Positions 52,273 through 61,190 of a stretch of DNA of 64,000 bases are shown one piece after another. Source of the stretch: Methylaequor sp045563055 (GTDB lineage Bacteria; Pseudomonadota; Alphaproteobacteria; Methylaequorales; Methylaequoraceae). The position numbers were made by a program, and so were the translations under genes. The notes beneath the pieces were generated by a model that searched no databases, had not been told where the DNA came from, and saw only the letters and a program-made list of their open reading frames with translations. Each line of letters opens with the position of its first letter. The first letter of the stretch is position 1. Location: contig JBJKUR010000011.1 in assembly GCA_045563055.1 (NCBI GenBank), positions 103,682-167,681 on the forward strand, given 5' to 3'.

Positions 52273-53376
52273 ATGAAATTAGTCGTCCCATCAGAAATTT
52301 TTGAAGGAGAGCAAAGGGTAAGCATTACTCCAGATTGTGTGCCATCTTTATTGAAGATGGGGTTTAAAGTTTATATTGAAAAAGGTGCTGGTTTGCAATC
52401 CTCATACACTGACGAAGACTACAAGAAGAGTGGAGCTAAAATTTCCTCTAAACTTACTGAATTGTATAGCAAAGCTAATCTCGTTATAAAAATTCAAAGA
52501 CCAACAAAAAAAGGCAAAACAAACGAACCAAACTACTTAAAAAATTGTAGTATTTTAACTCTGCTGTATGAAAGTAAATTTAAAAATGATTTTGATATTT
52601 TAAAAAGAAAGAAAATTAACGTTTTTGCTTTAGAAAAAATGCCTAGAATCTCCAGAGCTCAAAGTATGGACGTATTGTCTTCGCAAAGTAATCTTTCAGG
52701 GTATAAGGCGGTGATAGATGCAGCCTCAGAGTTTAATAAAGCTTTTCCACTCATGATGACCTCAGCAGGCACTGTGGCTCCTGCAAAAATTTTAGTTATA
52801 GGCGCAGGTGTTGCTGGTCTTCAAGCAATAGCAACTGCTAAAAGATTAGGTGCTGTGGTGTTCTCTTTTGACGTAAGAACTTCTACAAAAGAACAAGTTC
52901 AAAGTCTTGGTGCTAAGTTCATTGAAGTTGAAAACGAAGACTCAGGAGAAACATCAGCTGGATATGCAAAAGAAATGACTAAATCCTATAAAAAAAAACA
53001 GAACGCACTTTTGGCAGAAACTTTAAGGAAGATAGATATTGTAATTACAACCGCACTTATACCTGGAAAACCAGCTCCTAAGTTAATAACAAAGAAGATG
53101 CTTGATAATATGAAAGTAGGCAGCATTATAGTTGATTTAGCATCTGAATTTGGAGGTAACTGCGAAGTTACAAAACATGGGGAAATTATTCATTACAAAT
53201 CAAAAAAAGTCATAGGACCTAGAAATTTAGCAGCTTCAGTTGCACAAGACTCCTCAAGACTTTTTTCTAAGAATGTTGTAAACTTCCTCATGAATTCTTG
53301 TGAATCTGGAAAATTTAAAAACTTTAATTGGGACGACGAAGTTGTTAAAGAGACTTGTGTTATTAAAAACATTTAG
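52273..53376 (+). CDS. pntAA: Proton-translocating NAD(P) transhydrogenase, alpha subunit part 1
   Basis: The NAD(H)-binding domain I of transhydrogenase, which uses proton-motive force to reduce NADP+ with NADH. 367 aa. MKLVVPSEIFEGEQRVSITP at the start, PRISRAQSMDVLSSQSNLSG, and the NAD loop VIGAGVAGLQAIATAKRLGA are diagnostic. The alpha subunit is split into AA and AB as in Rhodospirillum. Followed by pntAB and pntB. Confidence 0.96.
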   Translation: MKLVVPSEIFEGEQRVSITPDCVPSLLKMGFKVYIEKGAGLQSSYTDEDYKKSGAKISSKLTELYSKANLVIKIQRPTKKGKTNEPNYLKNCSILTLLYESKFKNDFDILKRKKINVFALEKMPRISRAQSMDVLSSQSNLSGYKAVIDAASEFNKAFPLMMTSAGTVAPAKILVIGAGVAGLQAIATAKRLGAVVFSFDVRTSTKEQVQSLGAKFIEVENEDSGETSAGYAKEMTKSYKKKQNALLAETLRKIDIVITTALIPGKPAPKLITKKMLDNMKVGSIIVDLASEFGGNCEVTKHGEIIHYKSKKVIGPRNLAASVAQDSSRLFSKNVVNFLMNSCESGKFKNFNWDDEVVKETCVIKNI

Positions 53377-53393
53377 ATTAAGGAACTTATAAA

Positions 53394-53699
53394 ATGGAAA
53401 ATATTGACCCAATCATTAATCTAATAATGATTTTTATACTAGCCTGTATAATAGGTTATTATGTTATCTGGGGAGTTACTTCAGCACTTCACTCTCCTCT
53501 TATGGCAGTAACAAATGCTATTTCAAGTGTAATAATTGTTGGCGCTTTGATAGCTGCTGGTCCGGAGCAGATTAACTTTTCGTCAATTATGGGATTTCTT
53601 GCCATAGTTTTAGCCTCAGTAAATATATTTGGAGGGTTCGTTGTTTCACACAGAATGTTATCAATGTTTAAGAAAAAAGAAAAAAAGAAGGATAAATGA
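53394..53699 (+). CDS. pntAB: Transhydrogenase alpha subunit part 2 (membrane)
   Basis: 101 aa, three to four transmembrane helices; part of the proton channel domain II. The segment YYVIWGVTSALHSPLMAVTN followed by AISSVIIVGALI is conserved in PntAB, as is NIFGGFVVSHRMLSMFKKK at the end. 4-nt overlap (ATGA) with pntB. Confidence 0.96.
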   Translation: MENIDPIINLIMIFILACIIGYYVIWGVTSALHSPLMAVTNAISSVIIVGALIAAGPEQINFSSIMGFLAIVLASVNIFGGFVVSHRMLSMFKKKEKKKDK

Positions 53700-55087
53700 C
53701 AGAAAATTTAACTGCTATTTGCTATTTAATCTCTGCTATTTTTTTTATTTTAGCACTCAAAGGTTTATCTCACCCAGAGTCAGCCAGAAACGGCAACATT
53801 ATGGGAATAGTAGGGATGTTTATTGCAATCCTTACCACATTATTTAATCCAAATGTTTTATCATACGAATTAATTATTCTTGGTATAGTTATTGGTGGCG
53901 CAATTGGAACGTACATAGCTATCAAGATTGAGATGACGGCTCTTCCCCAACTTGTAGCCGCTTTTCATTCCTTAGTAGGGCTGGCAGCTGTACTTGTTGC
54001 AACTAGCGCTTTTTACTCTCCTTCCACTTATGGGATAGTTGATATAAACGGAGAAATTCTTACTGCAAGTCTAGTTGAAATGTCAATTGGTGTTGCTATT
54101 GGAGCAATAACTTTTACAGGTTCAATCATTGCCTTCCTTAAATTACAAGGCTTGGTAAGTGGTGCCCCAACAACTTTTTTCGGCCAACATTTTTTAAATC
54201 TATTAATATTTTTATCTTTGATTGTATTAACTGTTATGTTTTCAATAGAATCATCAAAAGATACCTTCTGGATTATTATCGGTTTATCATTAGCATTAGG
54301 AATATTACTTATAATTCCTATAGGTGGGGCCGATATGCCTGTTGTAGTTTCTATGCTAAACTCTTACTCTGGTTGGGCGGCAGCCGGGATTGGATTTACT
54401 TTATCTAACCATTTGCTAATAATCGTTGGGTCTCTTGTTGGTGCTTCCGGTGCAATATTAAGCTATATAATGTGTAAAGGAATGAATAGGTCTTTCGTCA
54501 GTGTAATTTTGGGAGGATTCGGTGTTGAAGAGGGAACTGCTGTTGATAAAAATCAGGGAAAAACTGTCAAAACAGGAAGTCCTGAAGACGCAGCATTTGT
54601 TATGTCAAATGCAAGTAGTGTTATCATAGTTCCAGGTTATGGTATGGCAGTTGCGCAGGCTCAACATGCACTTAGAGAAATGTGCGATATTTTAAAAAAA
54701 AATGGAGTGACAATAAAATACGCAATACACCCCGTAGCTGGAAGAATGCCCGGTCATATGAATGTATTACTTGCGGAAGCAAATGTTCCTTATGATGAAG
54801 TATTTGAACTTGAGGAAATAAATAGTGAATTTAGTAATACGGATGCTGCTTTCGTTATTGGTGCGAACGATATAACTAATCCTGCAGCTAAAACTGACAA
54901 ATCCAGTCCAATTTATGGAATGCCCATCCTTGATGTTGAAAACGCGGGAACCGTACTATTTGTGAAAAGATCTATGGCGTCAGGGTATGCTGGGGTGGAC
55001 AATGAGTTGTTTTTTAGAGATAATACAATGATGTTATTTTCTGATGCAAAGAAAATGGTTGAAAATATTGTTAAAAGCCTGGACTGA
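53696..55087 (+). CDS. pntB: Transhydrogenase beta subunit
   Basis: 463 aa: membrane domain II (about eight helices, residues 1-270, with GADMPVVVSMLNSYSGWAAA) and the NADP-binding domain III (PGYGMAVAQAQH, HPVAGRMPGHMNVLLAEANV, IGANDITNPAAK, VKRSMASGYAGVDN). Normal length. It generates NADPH for biosynthesis and peroxide defence. Convergent with rpsU, 3 bp apart. Confidence 0.97.
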   Translation: MTENLTAICYLISAIFFILALKGLSHPESARNGNIMGIVGMFIAILTTLFNPNVLSYELIILGIVIGGAIGTYIAIKIEMTALPQLVAAFHSLVGLAAVLVATSAFYSPSTYGIVDINGEILTASLVEMSIGVAIGAITFTGSIIAFLKLQGLVSGAPTTFFGQHFLNLLIFLSLIVLTVMFSIESSKDTFWIIIGLSLALGILLIIPIGGADMPVVVSMLNSYSGWAAAGIGFTLSNHLLIIVGSLVGASGAILSYIMCKGMNRSFVSVILGGFGVEEGTAVDKNQGKTVKTGSPEDAAFVMSNASSVIIVPGYGMAVAQAQHALREMCDILKKNGVTIKYAIHPVAGRMPGHMNVLLAEANVPYDEVFELEEINSEFSNTDAAFVIGANDITNPAAKTDKSSPIYGMPILDVENAGTVLFVKRSMASGYAGVDNELFFRDNTMMLFSDAKKMVENIVKSLD

Positions 55088-55090
55088 TGT

Positions 55091-55297
55091 CTAATACCCT
55101 TGTATCTCCATTTTTTTTCTCAACATTTTCTTGTATCTTCTAGTGCACTCGTTTAAGAGTCTAGCCTTTTTCTCAGAGGGTTTCTCGTAGGCTCGGCGTT
55201 GTTTCATTTCCTTGAAAACACCTTCTCTTTGAAGCTTTTTTTTCATTGCTCTCATAGCTTTCTCAAGGTTATTGTCTCTTACGCTAACTCTAATAAT
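55091..55297 (-). CDS. rpsU: 30S ribosomal protein S21, non-AUG start
   Basis: 68 aa reading IRVSVRDNNLEKAMRAMKKK, then LQREGVFKEMKQRRAYEKPS and a basic tail, a clear alphaproteobacterial S21. The frame has no ATG/GTG/TTG between an upstream in-frame TAA and the conserved start. AAAGGAG lies 7 nt before an ATT codon at 55295-55297, which I take as the start (AUU, as in E. coli infC). An out-of-frame ATG inside the gap reads only four codons. S21 acts in translation initiation. Neighbouring coq9 is a known alphaproteobacterial pairing. Confidence 0.9.
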   Translation of the reverse strand: MIRVSVRDNNLEKAMRAMKKKLQREGVFKEMKQRRAYEKPSEKKARLLNECTRRYKKMLRKKMEIQGY

Positions 55298-55366
55298 TTT
55301 GCATCTCCTTTAATTGTGAATTCATTTATATAAATATTTATGATAAAGTAAATAACTTTTTAAAAA

Positions 55367-55972
55367 ATGATGAGTAAAAAAATAGACAAATATAAAATTT
55401 TTAGTGCAGTTCTTAAAAACTTAAGGTTTGAAAAAGACTTCAACTCTTGTTTTTCCCAAACTATCAATGATCTCAAGTTATCTAAAACAACAAAAGAAAT
55501 AATATTTAATGAGATTGCCAAGGATGGAATTAATAGTTTTGTCTTAAATATTAATAAATTTCTTGACGATAAATTAAAAAAAAAAATACCAAAAAGTTTT
55601 TATAATTTTAAAGTAAATGAAAAAATTCGATTTCTAATTATAACAAGATTAAAGTTAATCGATGAACTTTTTAATAAATCAGACTTATTTAAGCTAGCCT
55701 TGAGACAAAAATCATTTATAAGATTAAACAAAATGATTTTTAACATATCGGATGAAATGTGGTTCCTTAGTGGTGATACTTCAACAGATTTCAATTATTA
55801 CAGTAAGAGAGGCATTTTAATGAATATATATTCCTTGTCTTACATTTATAATCTGAGTCAAAAAGATTTTTCTAAAACAGAGAAATTTGTTAACAAGCAA
55901 ATTGACTTCACCTTAAGTTTTGGAAAAATGAAATCTAAGTTTAAGCAAGTTTTTCAATCAAAAGCGATATAA
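55367..55972 (+). CDS. COQ9 family protein
   Basis: 201 aa. The C-terminal part LSGDTSTDFNYYSKRGILMN matches the COQ9 signature (GDTSTDxNxYTKR), and the TetR-like helical N-terminus (IFNEIAKDGINSFVLNINKF) fits. COQ9 is a lipid-binding accessory protein for ubiquinone synthesis. Start at 55367 or the next ATG at 55370. Overlaps purK tail-to-tail by 19 nt. Confidence 0.88.
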   Translation: MMSKKIDKYKIFSAVLKNLRFEKDFNSCFSQTINDLKLSKTTKEIIFNEIAKDGINSFVLNINKFLDDKLKKKIPKSFYNFKVNEKIRFLIITRLKLIDELFNKSDLFKLALRQKSFIRLNKMIFNISDEMWFLSGDTSTDFNYYSKRGILMNIYSLSYIYNLSQKDFSKTEKFVNKQIDFTLSFGKMKSKFKQVFQSKAI

Positions 55973-56991
55973 TGACCCATTTTTCTCAATGGTCTTACTT
56001 CTGGCTTTGAGTAATCATAAACCTTATGATTTTGTCTAATATTTTTAATATCAAGATATTCATCACCAATTATATTTATCATTTCACAACTTTTGAAAGG
56101 CTCTGGGTTGGTGGAGTTGCCATTAGTAATTATTGAAACTAGATTTTCAAATTGACTACAACCAGAGGCGTCCATTGTCCAATGCCCTGAATTGTGTGGC
56201 CTGGGTGCGATTTCGTTGATTAATATTTTTTCATTTAAAATAAACATTTCTATTGCTAAAACCCCATGAAAATCTAGTTCTTTTGCTATTATTTCTGCTT
56301 TTTTGAGAGACTTTATTTTAGTTTCTTTATTAATTCTCGCTGGAAAAATTGTTCTTCTTAAAATTGAATTTTTGTGAACATTTTCTACAGGAGGGTAAGA
56401 AAAAAAATTGCTGCTACTTCGGGCTATAATAACCGAGATTTCAAGATCAAAATTAATTTTTTCCTCAAGGATGTACTTTGTTAAATCCTCATTCTTAAAA
56501 TTATCTAAATTGTTTTTTTTTATTTCAAATTGGCCTTTACCGTCATAACCAAACTCTTGTGTTTTTAGAATGCATTTGTAGTTAAGATTGCTTGCGTATT
56601 TACTTAATTGATCAAAATCATTTATTTCAAAAAACTTTACAGTTTCAATGTCATCTAAACTATTTAAGAATTTTTTTTCTTTTAGCCTATTCTGAGCTAT
56701 TTCGATAATTCTACTTGATGGAAATACCTTTTTTTTCATCTCGATAGTTTTAAGAAAGTCTATGGGTATATTTTCTGATTCAACAGTAAAAAAGTCAGCA
56801 TTGCAGACGAATTCATTGATTTTTTCTTTATCATCATAACTTGCTACAATAAAATCATCACAAACTCTTTTTGCACTAAAATCATGAGTATCTGAATAAA
56901 TTATTGTTTTTATTTTTTTTTTTTTGGCAGCTTCACATATGAACATTCCTAATTGTCCACCGCCAATTATACCAATCTTTTTATTTATCAT
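55954..56991 (-). CDS. purK: N5-carboxyaminoimidazole ribonucleotide synthetase
   Basis: ATP-grasp enzyme converting AIR and bicarbonate to N5-CAIR. 345 aa. N-terminal IGIIGGGQLGMFICEAAKKK, FFTVESENIPIDFL, KTQEFGYDGKGQFEIK, and the metal-binding NEIAPRPHNSGHWTMDASGC are all present. It starts 11 nt inside purE (purE-purK operon). Confidence 0.96.
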   Translation of the reverse strand: MINKKIGIIGGGQLGMFICEAAKKKKIKTIIYSDTHDFSAKRVCDDFIVASYDDKEKINEFVCNADFFTVESENIPIDFLKTIEMKKKVFPSSRIIEIAQNRLKEKKFLNSLDDIETVKFFEINDFDQLSKYASNLNYKCILKTQEFGYDGKGQFEIKKNNLDNFKNEDLTKYILEEKINFDLEISVIIARSSSNFFSYPPVENVHKNSILRRTIFPARINKETKIKSLKKAEIIAKELDFHGVLAIEMFILNEKILINEIAPRPHNSGHWTMDASGCSQFENLVSIITNGNSTNPEPFKSCEMINIIGDEYLDIKNIRQNHKVYDYSKPEVRPLRKMGHYIAFD

Positions 56992-57475
56992 TATTGGGAG
57001 TTTTTTTTATTGAATTTGTTTGCTTAATTCTGAAAGCAACTAACTTTTTTTTTATTGATGGATATTTATTTCCTAAAACAGATAAACATACCAGGGATGC
57101 ATTTATAGCTCCAGGTTTTCCAATTGCAAGCGTTGGAACTGGTATTCCAGCAGGCATTTGTACTATGGATAATAAACTATCCAACCCTTTTAAAGATTTA
57201 GACTCAATCGGCACACCAAATACAGGTATTGAAGATAGTGCAGCAATCATACCAGGTAGGTGAGCTGCACCACCCGCTCCCGCAATTACCGCTTCTATTC
57301 CTCGCTGCTCTATAGATCGCGCATAATCATAAAGCCTGTCTGGAGTTCTATGTGCCGAGATTATTTTTTTTTCATAGGATATTTTAAATTTTTTTATTAT
57401 TTCCTCAGAGTGAGAGAGAATTTTCCAGTCAGATTGACTACCCATAACAATTGATATTAACTTTTTCTTTTCCAT
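56981..57475 (-). CDS. purE: N5-CAIR mutase
   Basis: Converts N5-CAIR to CAIR in purine synthesis. 164 aa. VMGSQSDWKIL at the N-terminus, ISAHRTPDRLYDYA (active-site His) and IAGAGGAAHLPGMIAALSSI are diagnostic. Overlaps purK by 11 nt. Divergent from the YdcH gene with a 48-bp gap, in line with alphaproteobacterial synteny. Confidence 0.97.
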   Translation of the reverse strand: MEKKKLISIVMGSQSDWKILSHSEEIIKKFKISYEKKIISAHRTPDRLYDYARSIEQRGIEAVIAGAGGAAHLPGMIAALSSIPVFGVPIESKSLKGLDSLLSIVQMPAGIPVPTLAIGKPGAINASLVCLSVLGNKYPSIKKKLVAFRIKQTNSIKKTPNNDK

Positions 57476-57523
57476 TTAAAAAATTTAATAGATTTTAACT
57501 ATAAAACATATTAACATTAAATT

Positions 57524-57703
57524 ATGAAAAGGTTTTTTACTAAAGAAAAAAAAATTAAATCTTTAAAACTTAAACATAATTTCTTCGATACATTGATTGA
57601 AAAAAAAACTAAGAACCTAAGCATTGATGACCTAGAGATTGTTGATTTAAAGAAAAAGAAGTTGAAAATTAAGGATCAGATAGAAAAATTAGCAAGCGTT
57701 TAG
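57524..57703 (+). CDS. YdcH family protein (DUF465)
   Basis: 59 aa, a short helical hairpin protein: LKLKHNFFDTLIEKKTKNLS then LEIVDLKKKKLKIKDQIEKL matches the DUF465 pattern (H-x2-L-x-I ... LKK-x-KL-x-LKD-x-I). Small basic member; function unknown. It precedes purE divergently, as often in Alphaproteobacteria. Ends 3 bp from trcR. Confidence 0.8.
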   Translation: MKRFFTKEKKIKSLKLKHNFFDTLIEKKTKNLSIDDLEIVDLKKKKLKIKDQIEKLASV

Positions 57704-57706
57704 CAT

Positions 57707-58231
57707 TTAGGATTTTTCTTTATACTTATCAATTATTTTTTCTATATCTTCTTTACTACACAATCCTAGTTCAAAAGGGTTTTGCGCCCTTATATTTTGC
57801 ATATTCCAGTAAGATCGGTCTCTTAGAGATTGGACGGTCTTTTTAGTTGTACCGATGAGCTTGCAAATCTTTGAGTCTGGTATTTCTGGGATGTTTTTAA
57901 TAAACCAATATATTCCATTAGGTTTATCAGCTCTTTTTGATAAAGGTGTATATTTGGCACCCTTGGTTTTTGAGTTTGGAATTGGAATATCCGATTGTTT
58001 TATATTTAAACTTAACTGTGAGTTCGTTTCGCACCTAGATATTTCTTCTTGAGTAAGTTCTCCATTTTCCAAAGGATTTCTCGGGAGAATTCCGCTTGAA
58101 ACCTCCCCGTCAGCAAGAGCTTGAATTTCAAGTATGTGTACTCCAACAAATTCTGATATTTGTTTGAAGGATAAAGAAGTGTTTTCTATTAGCCAACTAG
58201 CAGTGGCTTTTGGCATCAATGGTTTTCTCAT
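57707..58231 (-). CDS. trcR: Cell-cycle transcriptional regulator TrcR (DUF1013)
   Basis: 174 aa. The N-terminal MRKPLMPKATASWLIENTSL, with SFKQISEFVGVHILEIQALA, is a helix-turn-helix-like region. The C-terminal half repeats a similar element (YWFIKNIPEIPDSKICKLIG, TKKTVQSLRDRSYWN). This matches DUF1013/TrcR, an alphaproteobacteria-specific regulator tied to the CtrA/GcrA cell-cycle network in Caulobacter. It is strong taxonomic evidence. 7 nt downstream of qor. Confidence 0.88.
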   Translation of the reverse strand: MRKPLMPKATASWLIENTSLSFKQISEFVGVHILEIQALADGEVSSGILPRNPLENGELTQEEISRCETNSQLSLNIKQSDIPIPNSKTKGAKYTPLSKRADKPNGIYWFIKNIPEIPDSKICKLIGTTKKTVQSLRDRSYWNMQNIRAQNPFELGLCSKEDIEKIIDKYKEKS

Positions 58232-58238
58232 TTTTTTC

Positions 58239-59213
58239 CTAAACTTTAATAATAATTTTACCTATGTGGTTGCTACTTTCCATTCTTTTATGAGCTTCAG
58301 CTGCATCCTCTAAATTATATACTGAGTCAATATAACATTTTATCCTTTCATTCTCGAAACTCGGAAAAACGTGTTTCTTAAGTTCTCTAAGTATTTGACC
58401 TTTAAAAATTGAACTTCTAATTCTTAGAGTTGATCCAGTAATTATAAGCCTTTTTAACATAACTTTCATTAAATTCAAATTAACTATTGAACCTTTTTGA
58501 AAACCTATATTTACTAATCTTCCATCCTGGCAAAGTAAATTTATATTTTTACTAACATATTCACCACCAATAAAGTCTAAGATTAAATTAATACCGCTTG
58601 GTTTGACTTTTTTAATTTCGTCAAAGAAATTTTGTTCAATATAATTATAAGTATTTTTGACTCCTAAATTTTGACAAAATTTCTTTTTTTCATCATTTCC
58701 AACTGTTGTGAAAATTTCAGACTTAAATAACCTAAGTATCTGAATTGCCGCTATCCCAATTCCACTTGTACCACCATGAATTAAAACACTTTCATTTTCA
58801 GTAATTTTTCCTCGCATTACAATGTTTGACCAAACAGTAAAATAACATTCTGGAATTGAAGCAGCATGAAGCATGGAGAGATGTTTTGGTATTTTAAAAA
58901 CAGTTTCTTCATCTACTGCACAAAACTCAGCATATCCTCCTCCATTAACCAATGCTGCAACTTCATCACCTTTTTTAAATTTTTTTACATTTTTTCCAAT
59001 TTCTACAACTAAACCAGAAACTTCTAGACCTAAAATTTGTGAATGATCTTTGGGAGCAGGATAATTGCCTTCTCTTTGAATCAAATCTGGTCTATTAACA
59101 CCAGCAAATTTGACATTGATAAGCACTTGGTTACTATTTAATTTTGGTGTTTTACATTCGACCACCTTTAGAACATCAGGTGGTCCTGGTTGATCAAATT
59201 GAATGGCTTTCAT
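58239..59213 (-). CDS. NAD(P)H:quinone oxidoreductase, zinc-less MDR family
   Basis: 324 aa, medium-chain dehydrogenase without zinc ligands. GVNRPDLIQREGNYPAPK near residue 37, LGLEVSGLVVEIG, and the NADPH loop VLIHGGTSGIGIAAIQILR place it in the quinone-oxidoreductase (PIG3/Qor) group. The likely role is reduction of quinones or enones. Follows rpmE by 13 nt in the same direction. Confidence 0.87.
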   Translation of the reverse strand: MKAIQFDQPGPPDVLKVVECKTPKLNSNQVLINVKFAGVNRPDLIQREGNYPAPKDHSQILGLEVSGLVVEIGKNVKKFKKGDEVAALVNGGGYAEFCAVDEETVFKIPKHLSMLHAASIPECYFTVWSNIVMRGKITENESVLIHGGTSGIGIAAIQILRLFKSEIFTTVGNDEKKKFCQNLGVKNTYNYIEQNFFDEIKKVKPSGINLILDFIGGEYVSKNINLLCQDGRLVNIGFQKGSIVNLNLMKVMLKRLIITGSTLRIRSSIFKGQILRELKKHVFPSFENERIKCYIDSVYNLEDAAEAHKRMESSNHIGKIIIKV

Positions 59214-59226
59214 GAAATGTGAAAAT

Positions 59227-59454
59227 TTATTTTTTGAAATTCAGATTTTGAAATCTTTTTTTGAATTTCGCGACTTGACCATCAGAGTCAAGCATTTTAG
59301 AACCTTCGCCGGTCCAGGCTGGATGCGAAACTGGATCGATATCCAATTTAAGAACCTCACCTTCCTTACCATAGGTTGATCTAGTTTCGAACGTACTTCC
59401 ATCAGTAAGCTGTACAGTAATTGTGTGGTAATCTGGGTGTATATCTTTTTTCAT
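59227..59454 (-). CDS. rpmE: 50S ribosomal protein L31
   Basis: 75 aa. KKDIHPDYHTITVQLTDGST, then LDIDPVSHPAWTGEG and a basic end KFKKRFQNL match the alphaproteobacterial L31 without cysteines. Divergent from cyaY with a 59-bp gap. Confidence 0.96.
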   Translation of the reverse strand: MKKDIHPDYHTITVQLTDGSTFETRSTYGKEGEVLKLDIDPVSHPAWTGEGSKMLDSDGQVAKFKKRFQNLNFKK

Positions 59455-59513
59455 TATTCTTGACTGATTTTATATAACTATTAGATTAAATTTGCAATAA
59501 TAAACTATTAAAC

Positions 59514-59813
59514 ATGTCAGAATTCAAAAAAAAAGCTCAATCTACTCTTGATGAAATCTTCAATATAGTTGAATCCGAATATCCCAATGTAGAAGTTGAT
59601 TACGAAGATGAGAATCTGAAGATTGAGTGTGTAGATAATAATTTTATATTTATTGTTAGTATACATACTCCAACCTCTCAAATTTGGCTTTCATCACCAA
59701 TTAGTGGTGCTCATCATTTTGTCTCTTGTGACACTGATAACTACGAGTGGATCAGTACAAGAAATAAAGAGATCAAATTGTTCGATTTGATTAAAGCAGA
59801 ACTTTCTAATTGA
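59514..59813 (+). CDS. cyaY: Frataxin/CyaY iron-sulfur assembly protein
   Basis: 99 aa, standard size. Acidic first helix (STLDEIFNIVESEYPNVEVD, continuing with EDEN) that binds iron, then the sheet motif FIVSIHTPTSQIWLSSPISG and AHHF. CyaY modulates cysteine desulfurase activity in Fe-S assembly. The stop is followed at once by the next ATG. Confidence 0.9.
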   Translation: MSEFKKKAQSTLDEIFNIVESEYPNVEVDYEDENLKIECVDNNFIFIVSIHTPTSQIWLSSPISGAHHFVSCDTDNYEWISTRNKEIKLFDLIKAELSN

Positions 59814-60119
59814 ATGATAAATAAATTACTTAAAATCTTTAGAGTCCAAAGTACTTTTCAATTATTTATAATTTTTGTAGTTTTTGGAATCACCGGTTCG
59901 TTGTCTGTTATTCTTGGGGATCCCATTCTCACTAAATTTGCGGGAGAAAGTATTACTAATAGTAATTATTATTGGATATTAAGAATTATTCTTATTTTCC
60001 CTTTATATCAAGTTTTATTAATCGTTGTCGGAACTTTATTTGGACAATTCAGGTATTTCTGGGAAATTGAAAAAAAAATTCTTGGTAGATTTGGATTTTT
60101 TAAATCACCTCGTAGTTAA
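59814..60119 (+). CDS. DUF6787-like small membrane protein
   Basis: 101 aa, two hydrophobic helices (FQLFIIFVVFGITGSLSVIL and YWILRIILIFPLYQVLLIVV) followed by LFGQFRYFWEIEKKILGRFG, a pattern of the DUF6787 family (GS-x-S, P-x-YQ, GQF-x-FFW-x-FEKK). Function unknown. Begins 1 nt after cyaY and overlaps the convergent MotB-like gene by 15 nt. Confidence 0.65.
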   Translation: MINKLLKIFRVQSTFQLFIIFVVFGITGSLSVILGDPILTKFAGESITNSNYYWILRIILIFPLYQVLLIVVGTLFGQFRYFWEIEKKILGRFGFFKSPRS

Positions 60120-61190
60120 TTTAATTTCAATTCTTCTGTTTTTTATTAGAGATTCTTCACTATCACCCTCTTGAATTGGATAGTTTTCTCCAAAACCCGC
60201 CGCCACAAGTCTATGCGGTGGTATCCCTTCAAGAATGAAAAATTTTACAATATTAATAGCTCTTGAGCTAGATAGATGCCAATTTGATTGAAATTTATTA
60301 TTGTTTATAGGAATTTTATCCGTGTGACCGTCTACTCTTAAAATCCAGTCAATCTTACTAGGAATTTGCTGTGATATTTCCTTTAAACTAATTGATACCT
60401 CCTTCAATTTCTTCAAACCATCACTTTGAATTATATCTGACCCAGAGGAGAAAAAAATTTCGGAAGGAAAGATAAACCTATCACCAGAAACTACAACATC
60501 TTCTCTATCACCTAATGCCTCTCTAATATTTTTGAAAAAAACCGACTGATATTTACTTAACTCTGCAACTTTACTTGCCAATGCTTGATTCAACCTTTTT
60601 CCTAGGTTTTTAATTTGGACTTTATTTTTTTCATCCTCGGCCTCGGCCTCTATAAGTAGTTTAGATAGTTCTGATAGTTTTTTTGTTAACCTCTCCACAT
60701 CTCTTTTTAGCTCAAATACTTCAAGAGAATATTTCTCATTTGAAATATTTAAATCTTTGATTTGTGAACTCCTTGACTTTAAGTTCTCTAATAACTTACC
60801 TTTTTCAGAGATAATTTCTTGTAGTTCTTCGCTTTTAATTTTTAATAAGTAATCAGATTTAATTCTAAGATCTTCAATTTGTCTTTTTTCATTAGATAAT
60901 TTCTTTAATGATGCTGATGATTGTTTAAGAGATTTTGAAAGTTGAGAATTTTTGATGTTAAGTTTATCCTTTTCTTTTTTAATTCCCTCTAATTGAGATA
61001 GTAAAAGATTTATTTCGTCGTCGAGTGTTGATATCTCGCCTCTTTTAATTTCTAATTGGTCATTAAAATAAATCTGCGTAATTGTCGAGATAAGTACTGT
61101 GAAAATAGTAACTATTAATAATGTCCCAAGTATGTCAACAAACCCTGGCCAAAAATTTATCTCATGAATATTTTTGCGATTTAATCTCAC
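60105..61190 (-). CDS. MotB/OmpA-like peptidoglycan-binding protein
   Basis: 361 aa. A single N-terminal transmembrane helix with FWPGFVDILGTLLIVTIFTV, whose Asp (D19) is placed like the proton-binding Asp of MotB/ExbD. Then about 180 residues of heptad-rich coiled coil, and a C-terminal OmpA domain (FPSEIFFSSGSDII, RVDGHTDKIPI, HLSSSRAINIVKFF, FGENYPIQEG). The pair with the MotA-like gene (1-nt overlap) forms a candidate ion-driven motor or energy-transduction unit. It differs from flagellar MotB in its long coiled coil; the pair is widespread but little studied in Alphaproteobacteria. Confidence 0.8.
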   Translation of the reverse strand: MRLNRKNIHEINFWPGFVDILGTLLIVTIFTVLISTITQIYFNDQLEIKRGEISTLDDEINLLLSQLEGIKKEKDKLNIKNSQLSKSLKQSSASLKKLSNEKRQIEDLRIKSDYLLKIKSEELQEIISEKGKLLENLKSRSSQIKDLNISNEKYSLEVFELKRDVERLTKKLSELSKLLIEAEAEDEKNKVQIKNLGKRLNQALASKVAELSKYQSVFFKNIREALGDREDVVVSGDRFIFPSEIFFSSGSDIIQSDGLKKLKEVSISLKEISQQIPSKIDWILRVDGHTDKIPINNNKFQSNWHLSSSRAINIVKFFILEGIPPHRLVAAGFGENYPIQEGDSEESLIKNRRIEIKLTTR

